Below are positions 55,093 through 63,468 of a stretch of DNA of 64,000 nt, one piece after another. The notes under the pieces were generated by a model. The model ran no database searches and was not told the DNA's origin. It worked only from the letters and a program-made list of their open reading frames with translations. How positions within the stretch are numbered: the stretch's first letter is position 1; the number at the start of each line of letters is the position of its first letter. A program made the translations under genes and the position numbers. This DNA comes from Rhodothermales bacterium (GTDB lineage: Bacteria > Bacteroidota > Rhodothermia > Rhodothermales > UBA10348): positions 1 through 64,000 of the forward strand of contig JAEPNP010000005.1 in assembly GCA_017643395.1 (NCBI GenBank). The letters run 5' to 3'.

Positions 55093-56376
55093 TCAAGCCT
55101 GCTCAAGCGCCTGCCGCAGATCGGCGATGACATCCTCCGGGTGCTCGATGCCCACCGAGAGACGGATCAAGCCGTCGGTGATGCCCATGTTGCGCTGCTC
55201 CTCCGGTGGCACATCCGAATGCGTCATCGTGCCCGGGTGCTCTGCGAGAGATTCGGTCCCCCCAAGGCTGACGGCCAGCTTGACTAGTTGCAGGGCGTTG
55301 AGGAGCCGGAACGCGGCCTCCCGACCGCCTTCAACCTCGAACGCAATCATGCTGCCCGGGGAAAGGCACTGGCGTCGAAACAGTTCAAAGTCGGGATGCT
55401 CCGCTGTCATCAACCCGAGATATCGGACCGTGGACACCTTGGGGTGCCCCTCCAGAAAGTCCGCCACATATCCGGCGTTCTTCATCTGCGAAGTCATGCG
55501 CAGCTTCAGCGTCTCGAGGCTTCGCAAGAGCAACCAGGATGTCCAGGGATCCGCCATGCTGCCGGTAATCGTGCGAAAGCCCTTCAGTTGGCTGATCAGT
55601 TCCTCGCTGCCCAGGCAGGCGCCAGCAATCACGTCGGAGTGCCCACCTACGAACTTCGTCAGAGAATAGATAACCAAGTCCGCGCCATGCTTGAGAGGAT
55701 GCTGCCATAGCGGCCCGAGGAAGGTGTTGTCGACGGCTACGAGCACCTTGCGCTCCCGGCCAGCCGCGGCCGCCATGTCTGCGCAATGGCGGATGTCCAC
55801 CAGATCCAGCGTCGGGTTGGCGGGGGACTCGAGGTAGATCATCCGTACTGATTCCGCCACGCCGGGCTGTACCATGACGGCCTCCAGCCCCTCCCTGCCG
55901 CTGGACGCATTCCAGCGGGCAATCCTAATGCCGAACTGAGGCAAGATCTTGTGGAAGAGGTACTCCGTACCGCCATAGATCGGCTCATTGAAGACCAGCG
56001 TGTCTCCGGGTCGGAGAAAAGTCAGACACATGGTTGTGATGGCCGCCATGCCGCTTTCATAGGCAGAGGCTGCCTCCGCGCCGTCCCAAAGGGTCAGCCT
56101 GTCTTCAAGAATCTCCAGACCCGGATTGTTCAGCCTGGAATAGATGGCGCCAGCGGTTTCGTCAGCGCGCGGCTCACGCAACCCGTACGCCAGTTCGAAA
56201 AATTCCTTGCCCTCCTCCGCAGACCGGAACGCGAACGTCGACGTCTGGAAGATGGGCGGCTTGACCGCACCTTCGGACCACTCCGGGCGGTAGCCGTAGC
56301 TCATCATTAGGCTCTCCGGCCGCAGATCATGGTCTCCGATTCGGCGGTGGTGGTATTCGGTCTTCTTTTTCGTCAT
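55093..56376 (-). CDS. Cys/Met-metabolism PLP enzyme (methionine gamma-lyase-like)
   Basis: 427 aa. PLP lysine Lys 241 in YSLTKFVGGHSD, with YESGMAAITTMCLTF, ESPANPTLDLVDI and VSLGGTESLAEHPGTMTH. It is longer at the N-terminus than the paralogue at 17055 (about 40 extra residues with HHRRIGDHDLRPESLMM). This subgroup includes cystathionine gamma-synthase-like and methionine gamma-lyase-like enzymes; substrate not assigned. It is divergent from the beta-helix gene, with a perfect 16-bp palindrome between them. Confidence 0.85.
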   Translation of the reverse strand: MTKKKTEYHHRRIGDHDLRPESLMMSYGYRPEWSEGAVKPPIFQTSTFAFRSAEEGKEFFELAYGLREPRADETAGAIYSRLNNPGLEILEDRLTLWDGAEAASAYESGMAAITTMCLTFLRPGDTLVFNEPIYGGTEYLFHKILPQFGIRIARWNASSGREGLEAVMVQPGVAESVRMIYLESPANPTLDLVDIRHCADMAAAAGRERKVLVAVDNTFLGPLWQHPLKHGADLVIYSLTKFVGGHSDVIAGACLGSEELISQLKGFRTITGSMADPWTSWLLLRSLETLKLRMTSQMKNAGYVADFLEGHPKVSTVRYLGLMTAEHPDFELFRRQCLSPGSMIAFEVEGGREAAFRLLNALQLVKLAVSLGGTESLAEHPGTMTHSDVPPEEQRNMGITDGLIRLSVGIEHPEDVIADLRQALEQA

Positions 56377-56404
56377 ACTGCTCTAGGTTGCCCTGCAACT
56401 TAAT

Positions 56405-56420
56405 TCGGAAGCGCTTCCGA
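56405..56420. promoter_or_regulatory. Perfect LacI-type operator palindrome
   Basis: TCGGAAGCGCTTCCGA, a perfect 16-bp palindrome in the 76-bp divergent region between the PLP enzyme (start 56376) and the beta-helix protein (start 56453). Position and form fit a LacI-family repressor site controlling one or both genes. It is the longest of four related palindromes in the window. No LacI-family regulator gene is in the window. Confidence 0.6.
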
Positions 56421-56452
56421 CCCGGTGAAGTGATCGGGGAAACCACCCTCTC

Positions 56453-58606
56453 ATGAGCCCAATGCGACCGGTCCACTTCGTGCTCCTGCTTGCCGCGACC
56501 CCCGCGCTGGCGCAGGACCCCATCGCCCTTACCCCAGGCCTGGTCATCACGGAGTCCGTGCGGATCGAGCCCGGCACTTACCACCTGCCCGGAGACTCGC
56601 TGGGTGCGGTGCGCGTTCAGGGAAGCGGCATCACGGTGGATTTCACGGGCGCCGTGCTGGTGGGATCGACCGACGTCGAGAACCCGGATCGCTTTGAGGG
56701 CACGGGCATTTTTGTGCTGCCCGGTTCGAATGACGTCACGGTGATCGGCGCCACGGCGCGCGGTTACAAGGTGGCTCTGAGGGCGCTCGACACGCCCGGA
56801 CTGACGATCACCGACTCCGACTTCAGCTACAACTGGCGGCAGCGGCTCAAGTCCACCATCGAACGGGAGCACATCGACGACTGGATGAGCTACCACCACA
56901 ACGAGGAGGACGAGTGGCTGCGGTACGGCGCGGCGGTTTACCTGCGCGGCTGCGACGGCTGCCGGGTCGAGCGCGTCACAGTGACGGGCGGCCAGAACGG
57001 CCTGATGCTCACCGAGGTGAACGACGGCATCTTCCGCGACAATACGATCACGTTCAATTCGTCACTGGGCATCGGCATGTATCGGTCCAGCCGCAACCGT
57101 GTGGTGCACAACACGCTGGACTTCAACGTGCGCGGATACAGCCACGGCGTGTACAACCGGGGACAGGATTCGGCGGCAATTCTGGTATACGAGCAGTGCA
57201 ACGACAACGAGTTCAGCTACAACTCGGCCACCCACTCGGGCGATGGGTTCTTCCTCTGGGCCGGCCAGACCACCATGGATACCGGGCAAGGCGGAGCCAA
57301 CGGCAACCTGATCTGGCGCAACGATTTCAGTTTCGCGCCCACCAACGGAATCGAGATCACGTTCTCCAGCAACCGCGTCGAGGAGAACTATATCGAGGGG
57401 TGCTGGCACGGCATCTGGGGCGGGTACTCGTGGGATACCGTGATAAGCGGAAACACCTTTGTTGACAATGACGAGCACATCGCCATCGAGCATGGCCAGG
57501 ACGTGCGGATCGAGCGCAACGCCTTCCTCGGCGGAGACATGGGCGTGCGGCTGTGGGAGCGGGACTCGCAGCCGGCAGACTGGGGCTACTCGCGCGAGCG
57601 GGACGTGCGCAGTCGGGACTTCGACGTGGAGCGAAACGAATTCCGGGGCGTCGATCGACCCATTGTGATCAACGGGGCCACCGGTCTGCGCGTGCAGCGC
57701 AACGCGTTCGAGGCAACAGGTGACTGGGTCCTGGAGGGCGTGACCGGGGCACTCACGCATGGGAACGAATTCTCGGGCGATGCGGTCATGCCCATCTCGA
57801 CCGGCGAGCGGCTTGGGGAGGCGTTGCGCTTTGGCGCCGGGGTGGACCGCTCTCATCCGCGGGGTCGGGAATACATCCTGGTCGACGAGTGGGGGCCGCA
57901 TGATTTCCGAAGCCCGGCGCTGTGGCCACGGAGTGCACGGCGAAGCTCCAAGCAGTGGTTTGAAGTGGTCGGTCCTCCGGGCTCTTGGGAGTTCACTTCG
58001 TTGACGGGCGTGGACTCAGTTTCGGCGATGTCAGGGGCGGTCGGTGACTCCGTGCGCGTCTGGCGGTCGCAGGCTCCGACTGTGGACATGCGCATCGTGG
58101 CCGCGTTCTCCGGCGGCGAAGTAGTGGATCGGTTCGGCCGGAGGTTCGAAGCCGGGAAGCCCGTTGCATTCGAGTACCGCTACTGGTTTGCGCCCATTGC
58201 CTGGACTGTGGACTTCTGGCAATGGGAAGCCGGCGTCAGCGATCCGCGCGAACAGCCAGAGGCGTTCGCGGCTGTGCTCGAGGGACCTCCTCTGCATTCG
58301 CTGGAGACCGAGGACCTGGGATTCGGCTGGTATCGCTCCCCTGCTCGCGGCGTGTCGGACAACTACTTCGCGACGCGGTCCGTGGGTACCGTGGAGGTGC
58401 CTCCCGGGCGGTACATCCTCGACCTCACATCAGACGACGGGGTGCGGGTCTGGGTGGACGATGAGCTGGTGCACGAAGACTGGACGTGGCATCCGCCGAA
58501 GCAGGAGCTGATCGAGTTGGAGCTGGGCGGGCGACACACGATCCGCATCGATCATTTCGAGATCGATGGCTTTGCGACGGTTGTGGCGGGGCTCCGGAGA
58601 CGGTAA
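56453..58606 (+). CDS. Secreted right-handed parallel beta-helix protein with PA14-like C-terminus
   Basis: 717 aa. Signal peptide ends near ALAQ. Residues about 60-440 are beta-helix repeats (for example GIGMYRSSRNRVVHNTLDFN, NGIEITFSSNRVEENYIEGC, HIAIEHGQDVRIERNAFLGG), a fold used by polysaccharide lyases and hydrolases. The C-terminal about 80 residues (GRYILDLTSDDGVRVWVDDE then GRHTIRIDHFEIDG) look like a PA14-type carbohydrate-binding module. A polysaccharide-active enzyme or adhesin is likely; the catalytic residues cannot be named. A LacI-like palindrome sits 32 bp upstream of the start. Confidence 0.75.
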   Translation: MSPMRPVHFVLLLAATPALAQDPIALTPGLVITESVRIEPGTYHLPGDSLGAVRVQGSGITVDFTGAVLVGSTDVENPDRFEGTGIFVLPGSNDVTVIGATARGYKVALRALDTPGLTITDSDFSYNWRQRLKSTIEREHIDDWMSYHHNEEDEWLRYGAAVYLRGCDGCRVERVTVTGGQNGLMLTEVNDGIFRDNTITFNSSLGIGMYRSSRNRVVHNTLDFNVRGYSHGVYNRGQDSAAILVYEQCNDNEFSYNSATHSGDGFFLWAGQTTMDTGQGGANGNLIWRNDFSFAPTNGIEITFSSNRVEENYIEGCWHGIWGGYSWDTVISGNTFVDNDEHIAIEHGQDVRIERNAFLGGDMGVRLWERDSQPADWGYSRERDVRSRDFDVERNEFRGVDRPIVINGATGLRVQRNAFEATGDWVLEGVTGALTHGNEFSGDAVMPISTGERLGEALRFGAGVDRSHPRGREYILVDEWGPHDFRSPALWPRSARRSSKQWFEVVGPPGSWEFTSLTGVDSVSAMSGAVGDSVRVWRSQAPTVDMRIVAAFSGGEVVDRFGRRFEAGKPVAFEYRYWFAPIAWTVDFWQWEAGVSDPREQPEAFAAVLEGPPLHSLETEDLGFGWYRSPARGVSDNYFATRSVGTVEVPPGRYILDLTSDDGVRVWVDDELVHEDWTWHPPKQELIELELGGRHTIRIDHFEIDGFATVVAGLRRR

Positions 58607-58621
58607 GGCGTCCTGCTCTGA

Positions 58622-58661
58622 TAGCACGATCAAACCCGAAACGTGCTACCCATATAGCACG
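58622..58661. repeat. Alternating TAGCACG/CGTGCTA inverted repeats
   Basis: TAGCACG at 58622, its complement CGTGCTA at 58642 and TAGCACG again at 58655. The middle copy can pair with either neighbour. They lie in the short gap between the convergent beta-helix and unknown genes, and may act as a bidirectional 3' hairpin, though no T-tract follows. Confidence 0.55.
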
Positions 58662-58666
58662 AAGCC

Positions 58667-59131
58667 CTACGAGGAATTGCGCGCCTGCCTCCTCCACATC
58701 AGAGCGGCAAACCAGAAGCAGGTCAGCTGCACCAACTCGGGGATGTGGTCCTCGCACGTTAGCACCGCCTTCCGGGAGAATGCGTGTCTCGGCTTGATCG
58801 TGCCGACCAGAAGCCCGTTTTGCTCCATTTCGTAGGCCCTGCGAAACGTCGACTGTGCCTTGATGACCAGGTCGATTTCCGGGGTGCCGATCTCGAACGT
58901 GCGCTTGAAGGCGCTGACCTTTTGCGCATCGACAAAGAACTCGTCTCCGATGCGCACTGCCCAGTATCCGCTCGTCACTCCGTGCTTGTCGACCTCGTAC
59001 TCTGTGCCGCCGAGCACAATGGTGCCCTCCTCCCGCATGGGCTTGATCCAGATGTCCGCAAACTCACCAAGGCCAATCACGCGCCAGTGAGACGAAAAGA
59101 TCGAGCGAGGTTTGAAGGTCAGCGTTTTCAT
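58667..59131 (-). CDS. Unknown small protein
   Basis: 154 aa from the ATG at 59131, overlapping the SnoaL-like stop (ATGA). The sequence reads as a soluble beta-sheet protein (GTIVLGGTEYEVDKHGVTSG, EFFVDAQKVSAFKRTFEI) with a hydrophobic C-terminal segment ELVQLTCFWFAALMW that may touch the membrane. The pattern resembles the scramblase-like LURP/Tubby fold, but only weakly. Co-translated with the upstream SnoaL-like gene. Confidence 0.65.
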   Translation of the reverse strand: MKTLTFKPRSIFSSHWRVIGLGEFADIWIKPMREEGTIVLGGTEYEVDKHGVTSGYWAVRIGDEFFVDAQKVSAFKRTFEIGTPEIDLVIKAQSTFRRAYEMEQNGLLVGTIKPRHAFSRKAVLTCEDHIPELVQLTCFWFAALMWRRQARNSS

Positions 59132-59466
59132 TCGAGACCACCAAGTCCGCGCGGGTCGTAGAACGATTGGATGGACACGATCTGGTCTTCCCGGACCCGG
59201 AGCCAGTCCACGGTCTTGACAACCTGCTCCCCGGAGTCCATCTCGAACCAGATCGCGGCTTCGTCCTCGCCACCCAGTACGCTGACTACGCGCAATTCGG
59301 CCACATTCTTGGCTGCGAGCGGCTTCACCCAGTCCAGATACTTCCGCCGTCCGGCGACCGTGCCGTAGGGACTCGTATGCGTGAAGTCGTCTGCGAGCGG
59401 AATGTCGTCCGGAGTGCCGGCGTTCCATCCCTCAATCCAGGCGCGGGCCAGATCTGCTGCGGTCAT
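59128..59466 (-). CDS. SnoaL/NTF2-like protein
   Basis: 112 aa from the ATG at 59466. DLARAWIEGWNAGTPDDIPL and FTHTSPYGTVAGRRKYLDWV at the N-terminus and beta-strands ending VKTVDWLRVREDQIVSIQSF have the cone-shaped SnoaL-like fold pattern. Members bind small hydrophobic ligands or catalyse simple isomerisations; no substrate can be assigned. First gene of a two-gene unit with the unknown protein downstream. Confidence 0.72.
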   Translation of the reverse strand: MTAADLARAWIEGWNAGTPDDIPLADDFTHTSPYGTVAGRRKYLDWVKPLAAKNVAELRVVSVLGGEDEAAIWFEMDSGEQVVKTVDWLRVREDQIVSIQSFYDPRGLGGLE

Positions 59467-59529
59467 GGGTCGAGCGGTGCTTGCGAGTCCCCTACGACCC
59501 AACTCCTCACCGCCCGGTTTCCGGCCGCG

Positions 59530-59868
59530 TTATTTTGCGGGCAGCGCCTTGTCCAGGAACGCGCGCACGCGATGCTCAGGCAGCGCCCCGGTGAACTCAT
59601 CAATCACCTCACCATCCACAAACAGTTTGACAGCAGGAATGCCCTGGATGCGAAAGCGGGCGGCAAGGGTGGGGTGCGCGTCGGTATTGATCTTCACGAG
59701 GCGGAAGCGCCCCTCTGCCTCATGAGCGATGCGCTGTAGCGTGGGCCCCAGGACTCTGCACGGACCACACCATGGGGCCCAGAAGTCAACCAGCACCGGC
59801 TTCTCAAAGCTCTTCCTTACGACTTCCTGTTCGAACTTCTCGTTCATTGACTCTGTGATACTTGTCAT
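59530..59868 (-). CDS. Thioredoxin
   Basis: 112 aa from the ATG at 59868 (ATG 59847 also possible). Active site WAPWCGPC (Cys 34, Cys 37), conserved cis-Pro in [10 protein letters not shown] and the usual length. No signal peptide, so a cytoplasmic disulfide reductase. Divergent from the cytochrome c gene with a 63-bp AT-richer gap that must hold both promoters. Confidence 0.92.
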   Translation of the reverse strand: MTSITESMNEKFEQEVVRKSFEKPVLVDFWAPWCGPCRVLGPTLQRIAHEAEGRFRLVKINTDAHPTLAARFRIQGIPAVKLFVDGEVIDEFTGALPEHRVRAFLDKALPAK

Positions 59869-59931
59869 ATCATGTAACGCCGTGTTATACATAAAGTGTT
59901 CCCGAGATAAAGCGGCCCACGGTCTCAACCC

Positions 59932-60435
59932 ATGAAATTGGCAGCCCCCGTTTCAATTCTGGCACTGGCATTGATCTCCGCTCCCGCACAGTCACCTCCA
60001 AGCAGCCTGGACGCTTCGGCCTCCGATTCGCTTTCCTTTGGCCAGCGGGTGTTCGAGACATCCTGCGCCTCATGCCACTCCGTAGACCCGCCGCCCAACC
60101 TGGCGCCGCCCATGCGCATGGTCTTGAAGCACTATCTCGAAGCAGAGATTGAAGATCCCTGGGGCGCCATCAAGGCGTGGGTGACTGCGCCAGACTCGGC
60201 GCGCTCAGCCCTCCCTGCCCACGCCATCGAGCGATTCGGTCTCATGCCACCGCTCCCGTGGCCGGAGTCCCATCTCGACTCTCTGATCGTCTACCTCCAG
60301 CAGGTAGCGGCCGAACCAATGCCGCAGCACGGCGGACATGGCCCGGGGATGCGCCATGGAGACGGTCAGGGAATGCAGCACGGCACGCCCCCGGACAGCA
60401 CCCGTGGCACCATGCGGCATCACAAGAACAGCTAG
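59932..60435 (+). CDS. c-type cytochrome with His/Met-rich tail
   Basis: 167 aa. Signal peptide to about SAPAQ (20). Haem-binding CASCH (Cys 45, Cys 48, His 49) and a likely axial Met 105 in GLMPPLPW. From about 129 the tail has eight Met/His-rich clusters ([20 protein letters not shown] then QHG...MRHHKNS), a composition known to bind copper or other soft metals. It is a periplasmic electron carrier; partner unknown. It converges on pth 8 bp away. Confidence 0.85.
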   Translation: MKLAAPVSILALALISAPAQSPPSSLDASASDSLSFGQRVFETSCASCHSVDPPPNLAPPMRMVLKHYLEAEIEDPWGAIKAWVTAPDSARSALPAHAIERFGLMPPLPWPESHLDSLIVYLQQVAAEPMPQHGGHGPGMRHGDGQGMQHGTPPDSTRGTMRHHKNS

Positions 60436-60442
60436 GCCTGCT

Positions 60443-61009
60443 CTAGTTGTTGAACCGGTTCATGGCCACGTTTATCCCGTCGGTGACAAACGTGAGCGCA
60501 GCGTTCATGCTCTGCGTGAGCACATCGTCCAGCAAGTCCTTCTCTTCCGCGTCGAACGGACTGAGCACGTAGTCAGACTGGCTGCCCTCGTCGAACTCCT
60601 TGCCGACACCAATGCGCAGGCGCGGAAATTCCTGCGTGTCCAGCCAGTCGATGATATCCTGGATGCCGTTGTGGCCGCCTGAGCCGCCCTTGGGACGCAT
60701 GCGCAGCTTGCCGAGCGGCAGGTGGATGTCGTCAACGATCACGAGGAGCTCGCTGGGCTCAACCTTCCACTTGCGCACAAACACCTCGAGCGCCGTGCCG
60801 CTGCGGTTCATGTAGGTCTGGGGCATGGCCAGACCGAGTTCACGGCCGCGCCACTTGCCCCAGCCGAACAGCATCTCGTCCCGCCTGCGTGTAACCTTGG
60901 TGCGCGTGCGCTCAGCGAGCGCATCGATCACCCGGAATCCCACGTTGTGGCGCGTCTCTGCGTATTCCTCCCCGGGATTCCCGAGGCCTACCAGCAGTCG
61001 CTTGGCCAA
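60443..61009 (-). CDS. pth: Peptidyl-tRNA hydrolase
   Basis: 188 aa with a TTG start at 61009, needed to give the standard MAKRLLVGLGNPG opening. Catalytic His 21 in ETRHNVGF and the RPKGGSGGHNGIQDI and RLRIGVG motifs are intact. It recycles peptidyl-tRNA released from stalled ribosomes. It lies 9 bp after the L25 gene in the prs-rplY-pth order common in bacteria. Confidence 0.95.
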   Translation of the reverse strand: MAKRLLVGLGNPGEEYAETRHNVGFRVIDALAERTRTKVTRRRDEMLFGWGKWRGRELGLAMPQTYMNRSGTALEVFVRKWKVEPSELLVIVDDIHLPLGKLRMRPKGGSGGHNGIQDIIDWLDTQEFPRLRIGVGKEFDEGSQSDYVLSPFDAEEKDLLDDVLTQSMNAALTFVTDGINVAMNRFNN

Positions 61010-61018
61010 AACCCGAGC

Positions 61019-61657
61019 CTACTCTTCCGCGTCGTCGCCTTCGGCAGACGGGGCCTCTTCGCCAGCCTCTGCCATGGTGTCGCCCATGAGATCGTCCTCT
61101 TCCTCTTCCACTTCCGCGCGGGCGGCCTGGACAAAGAACAGGGTGGAGTTCATCGGGAGACCGAACTCAAACTTCTCGTCTTCGAGTATTTCCAGATGGA
61201 TGGTGTCGCCGACATCAATGTCGGTCACATCGATCGAGAAGTGATCCGGAATGTCCTTGGGCAGACAGGTGACCTCGAGTTCGTTGAAGCGCTGCACCGG
61301 GCGACCGCCATTGCGCTGACCAAGGGACGTGCCAACCAGCTGAAGCGGAACCGTGAGCGTGATCTTCTCGCCGGCCTGCAGCACCTGGAAGTCGGCGTGC
61401 ATCGGGCGATCCGACACGGGGTGGAAATCCACGTGCTTCAGGATGCAGTCGTAGGTATTGCCGGAAACGGCCACCTCAACGCGGTGAAACTCGTCGGTGT
61501 AGATCAGGGGGCGCAGATCCAGCTCGCCTACCTGGAAGGCGACGGGCTCCTGGCTATGTCCGTAGAGGATGCAGGGAACCTCTTCATTGCGACGCGCGGC
61601 GCGCGCAGCTCCCTTACCCGCTTCACGGGTCTTGGCGTCCAGTTTGATTACGTCCAT
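61019..61657 (-). CDS. rplY: Ribosomal protein bL25 (Ctc/TL5 type)
   Basis: 212 aa from the ATG at 61657; the frame extends upstream into the prs gap but that part is not conserved. N-terminal 5S rRNA-binding L25 domain (about 1-95) with AARAARRNEEVPCILYG, then the TL5 C-terminal beta domain and a long acidic tail (VEEEEDDLMGDTMAEAGEEA). It binds 5S rRNA on the large subunit. Second gene of the prs-rplY-pth group. Confidence 0.93.
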   Translation of the reverse strand: MDVIKLDAKTREAGKGAARAARRNEEVPCILYGHSQEPVAFQVGELDLRPLIYTDEFHRVEVAVSGNTYDCILKHVDFHPVSDRPMHADFQVLQAGEKITLTVPLQLVGTSLGQRNGGRPVQRFNELEVTCLPKDIPDHFSIDVTDIDVGDTIHLEILEDEKFEFGLPMNSTLFFVQAARAEVEEEEDDLMGDTMAEAGEEAPSAEGDDAEE

Positions 61658-61691
61658 GGTTGGTAGGCTTTCAGCAAATAGATAACCCGCG

Positions 61692-62624
61692 CTACGGCGT
61701 AAACAGCGTAGACACGGATTCGTCGGTGTAGATGCGGCGGATGGCGTCGGCAAAGTGGTCGGCCGTGCTGACCACGGTCACCTTGCTCGACGGCCGTCTG
61801 AGCGGAATGGTATCGGTCACGATCACCTCCGTCAGCGCGGACGATTCGATGCGCTCGAATGCGGGCCCCGACAGCAGAGGGTGCGTACACGCGGCCCGAA
61901 TCTCCAGCGCACCGGCCGCTTTCAACGCATTGGCTGCGTTCGTCAGCGTGCCCGCCGTATCAATCATGTCGTCAATGAGCAGGACATTCTTGCCCTCAAC
62001 GTCGCCGATGATGTTCATCACTTCGGCAACGTTCTGAGTCGGCCGTCGCTTGTCGATCAGGGCCAGATCCGAGCGCATGCGCTTGGCGTGGGCTCTTGCC
62101 ATCTTGATGCCACCCACATCGGGTGCCACCACGACCAGATTCGACAGGTCCAGCTTTTTCAGGTAGCTGATGAACACCGCGGATCCATACAGATGATCCA
62201 CTGGAACGTCGAAGAAACCCTGAATCTGAGAGGCGTGCAGATCCATGGTCAGCACCCGGTCTACCCCCGCCGTCGTCAGCAGATTCGCAACCAACTTGGC
62301 CGCGATCGACACCCTGGGCTGATCCTTGCGCTCCTGTCGGGCGTATCCGAAGTACGGAATGACCGCAGTGATGCGCGCCGCGGAGGCCCTCTTGGCCGCA
62401 TCGATCAGCAGCAGCAGCTCCAACAGGTTGTCGGCGTTCGGCTGCGTGGACTGAATCAGGAAAACGTCACACCCGCGGATCGACTCCTCGTAGTGCACAT
62501 AGATCTCTCCGTCGGAGAAATTCTTGATCTCCACCGTGCCCAGATCCTGGCCGAACGAACGGGCGATGGACTGGGCCAGCGCCGGATTGGACCGGCCGGC
62601 AAATATGCTGATAGGATTCGTCAT
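61692..62624 (-). CDS. prs: Ribose-phosphate pyrophosphokinase
   Basis: 310 aa. FAGRSNPALAQSIARSFGQD opening, ATP-binding FGYARQERKD, VVAPDVGGIKMARAHAKRM and the PRPP loop VLLIDDMIDTAGT are typical. It makes PRPP from ribose 5-phosphate and ATP for purine, pyrimidine, His and Trp synthesis. It is preceded on the same strand by tRNA-Gln (29 bp) and followed by rplY (34 bp). Confidence 0.96.
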   Translation of the reverse strand: MTNPISIFAGRSNPALAQSIARSFGQDLGTVEIKNFSDGEIYVHYEESIRGCDVFLIQSTQPNADNLLELLLLIDAAKRASAARITAVIPYFGYARQERKDQPRVSIAAKLVANLLTTAGVDRVLTMDLHASQIQGFFDVPVDHLYGSAVFISYLKKLDLSNLVVVAPDVGGIKMARAHAKRMRSDLALIDKRRPTQNVAEVMNIIGDVEGKNVLLIDDMIDTAGTLTNAANALKAAGALEIRAACTHPLLSGPAFERIESSALTEVIVTDTIPLRRPSSKVTVVSTADHFADAIRRIYTDESVSTLFTP

Positions 62625-62652
62625 CTGCGGTGGGTCGCAGGGGTGGGGTAAG

Positions 62653-62723
62653 TTGCCCGAGAAGGACTCGAACCTTCACCGACGGCTCCAAAGGCCGCTG
62701 TCCTGCCATTAGACGATCGGGCA
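62653..62723 (-). tRNA. tRNA-Gln (anticodon TTG)
   Basis: On the minus strand a cloverleaf with acceptor stem TGCCCGA/TCGGGCA, the TTCGAGTC T-loop and anticodon loop CTTTGGA gives anticodon TTG, reading CAA (and CAG by wobble). Discriminator base A; the CCA end is not encoded. It lies 29 bp upstream of prs. Confidence 0.93.
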
Positions 62724-62881
62724 AAGGCTGGCTAAGTTAGTCCGCCCTACCCGGGATTATCAACGCACGCGTCAGCCTTCACGCGGAATGGACGGGCGAT
62801 GGGGTTGCGGGGCCCGCGGCGGGCCGCGGCGGTGGCGTATGCGAGCTGTCGCGCCGGCGTGCCGGGGAGCCGGCCCGCGGA

Positions 62882-62953
62882 GGCAGTGCCGGCCGCGTGG
62901 CAGTGCCGGCCCGGGGCGGCAGTGCCGGCCGCGTGGCAGTGCCGGCCCGGGGC
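62882..62953. repeat. 36-bp tandem repeat, two copies
   Basis: Each copy is a 17-bp unit GGCAGTGCCGGCCGCGT followed by a 19-bp unit GGCAGTGCCGGCCCGGGGC, so the array can also be read as four GGCAGTGCCGGC-headed units. The core GCCGGCCCG is shared with the 38-bp repeat at 45005. Confidence 0.85.
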
Positions 62954-63010
62954 GGCGACCTGTCGCCCCGCACCACCGGCCCCGGGGCTGTGCTAGCCCG
63001 TGGCACCGCC

Positions 63011-63468
63011 GGCCCCGGGGCGCCCCGCCGGCAGACGTGGAAAACCGACGCCACTTCCCACGTATCAGCTGGCGGCGCGGGACCAGGCGTGGAATAGTGG
63101 CACGGGTTTACACCTAAACCCCCTCGAAAAACGGCCAAACATGTAAAGAGGGGGGCGTTTTCCATGATCGGGCCCTGCGCCGGCGGGATTCACGGCAGCT
63201 GGTTCGGCGACGCCGCCACGCCCCGGGCCCCGCGGCGGCGGCCCCGGGGCGCCCCGCCGGCAGACGTGGAAAACCGACGCCACTTCCCACGTATCAGCTG
63301 GCGGCGCGGGACCAGGCGTGGAAAAGTGGTACGGGTTTACACCTCCACCCCCTCGGAAAACGGCCAAACATGTAAAGAGGGGGGCGTTTTCCACGATCGG
63401 GCCCCGCGGCGGCGGGATTCACGGCAGCTGGTTCGGCGACGCCGCCACGCCCCGGGCCCCGCGGCGGC
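63011..63468. repeat. 229-bp direct tandem duplication plus partial third copy
   Basis: Copy 1 is 63011-63239 and copy 2 is 63240-63468, nearly identical with scattered substitutions; about 28 bp of a third copy (GATTCACGGCAACTGGCTCC and onward) follow from 63470. Each copy contains a CATGTAAAGAGGGGGGCG run and paired GTGGAA/TTCCA motifs. Copy differences show the duplication is not an assembly double of one read. Confidence 0.9.

Noticed and set aside
62779-63394. Two near-identical minus-strand peptides beginning MENAPLFTCLAVFRGG
   Set aside because: The similarity comes from the 229-bp DNA duplication; the frames are Pro/Arg-rich, have no start signal, and the island shares non-coding repeats with other spacers.
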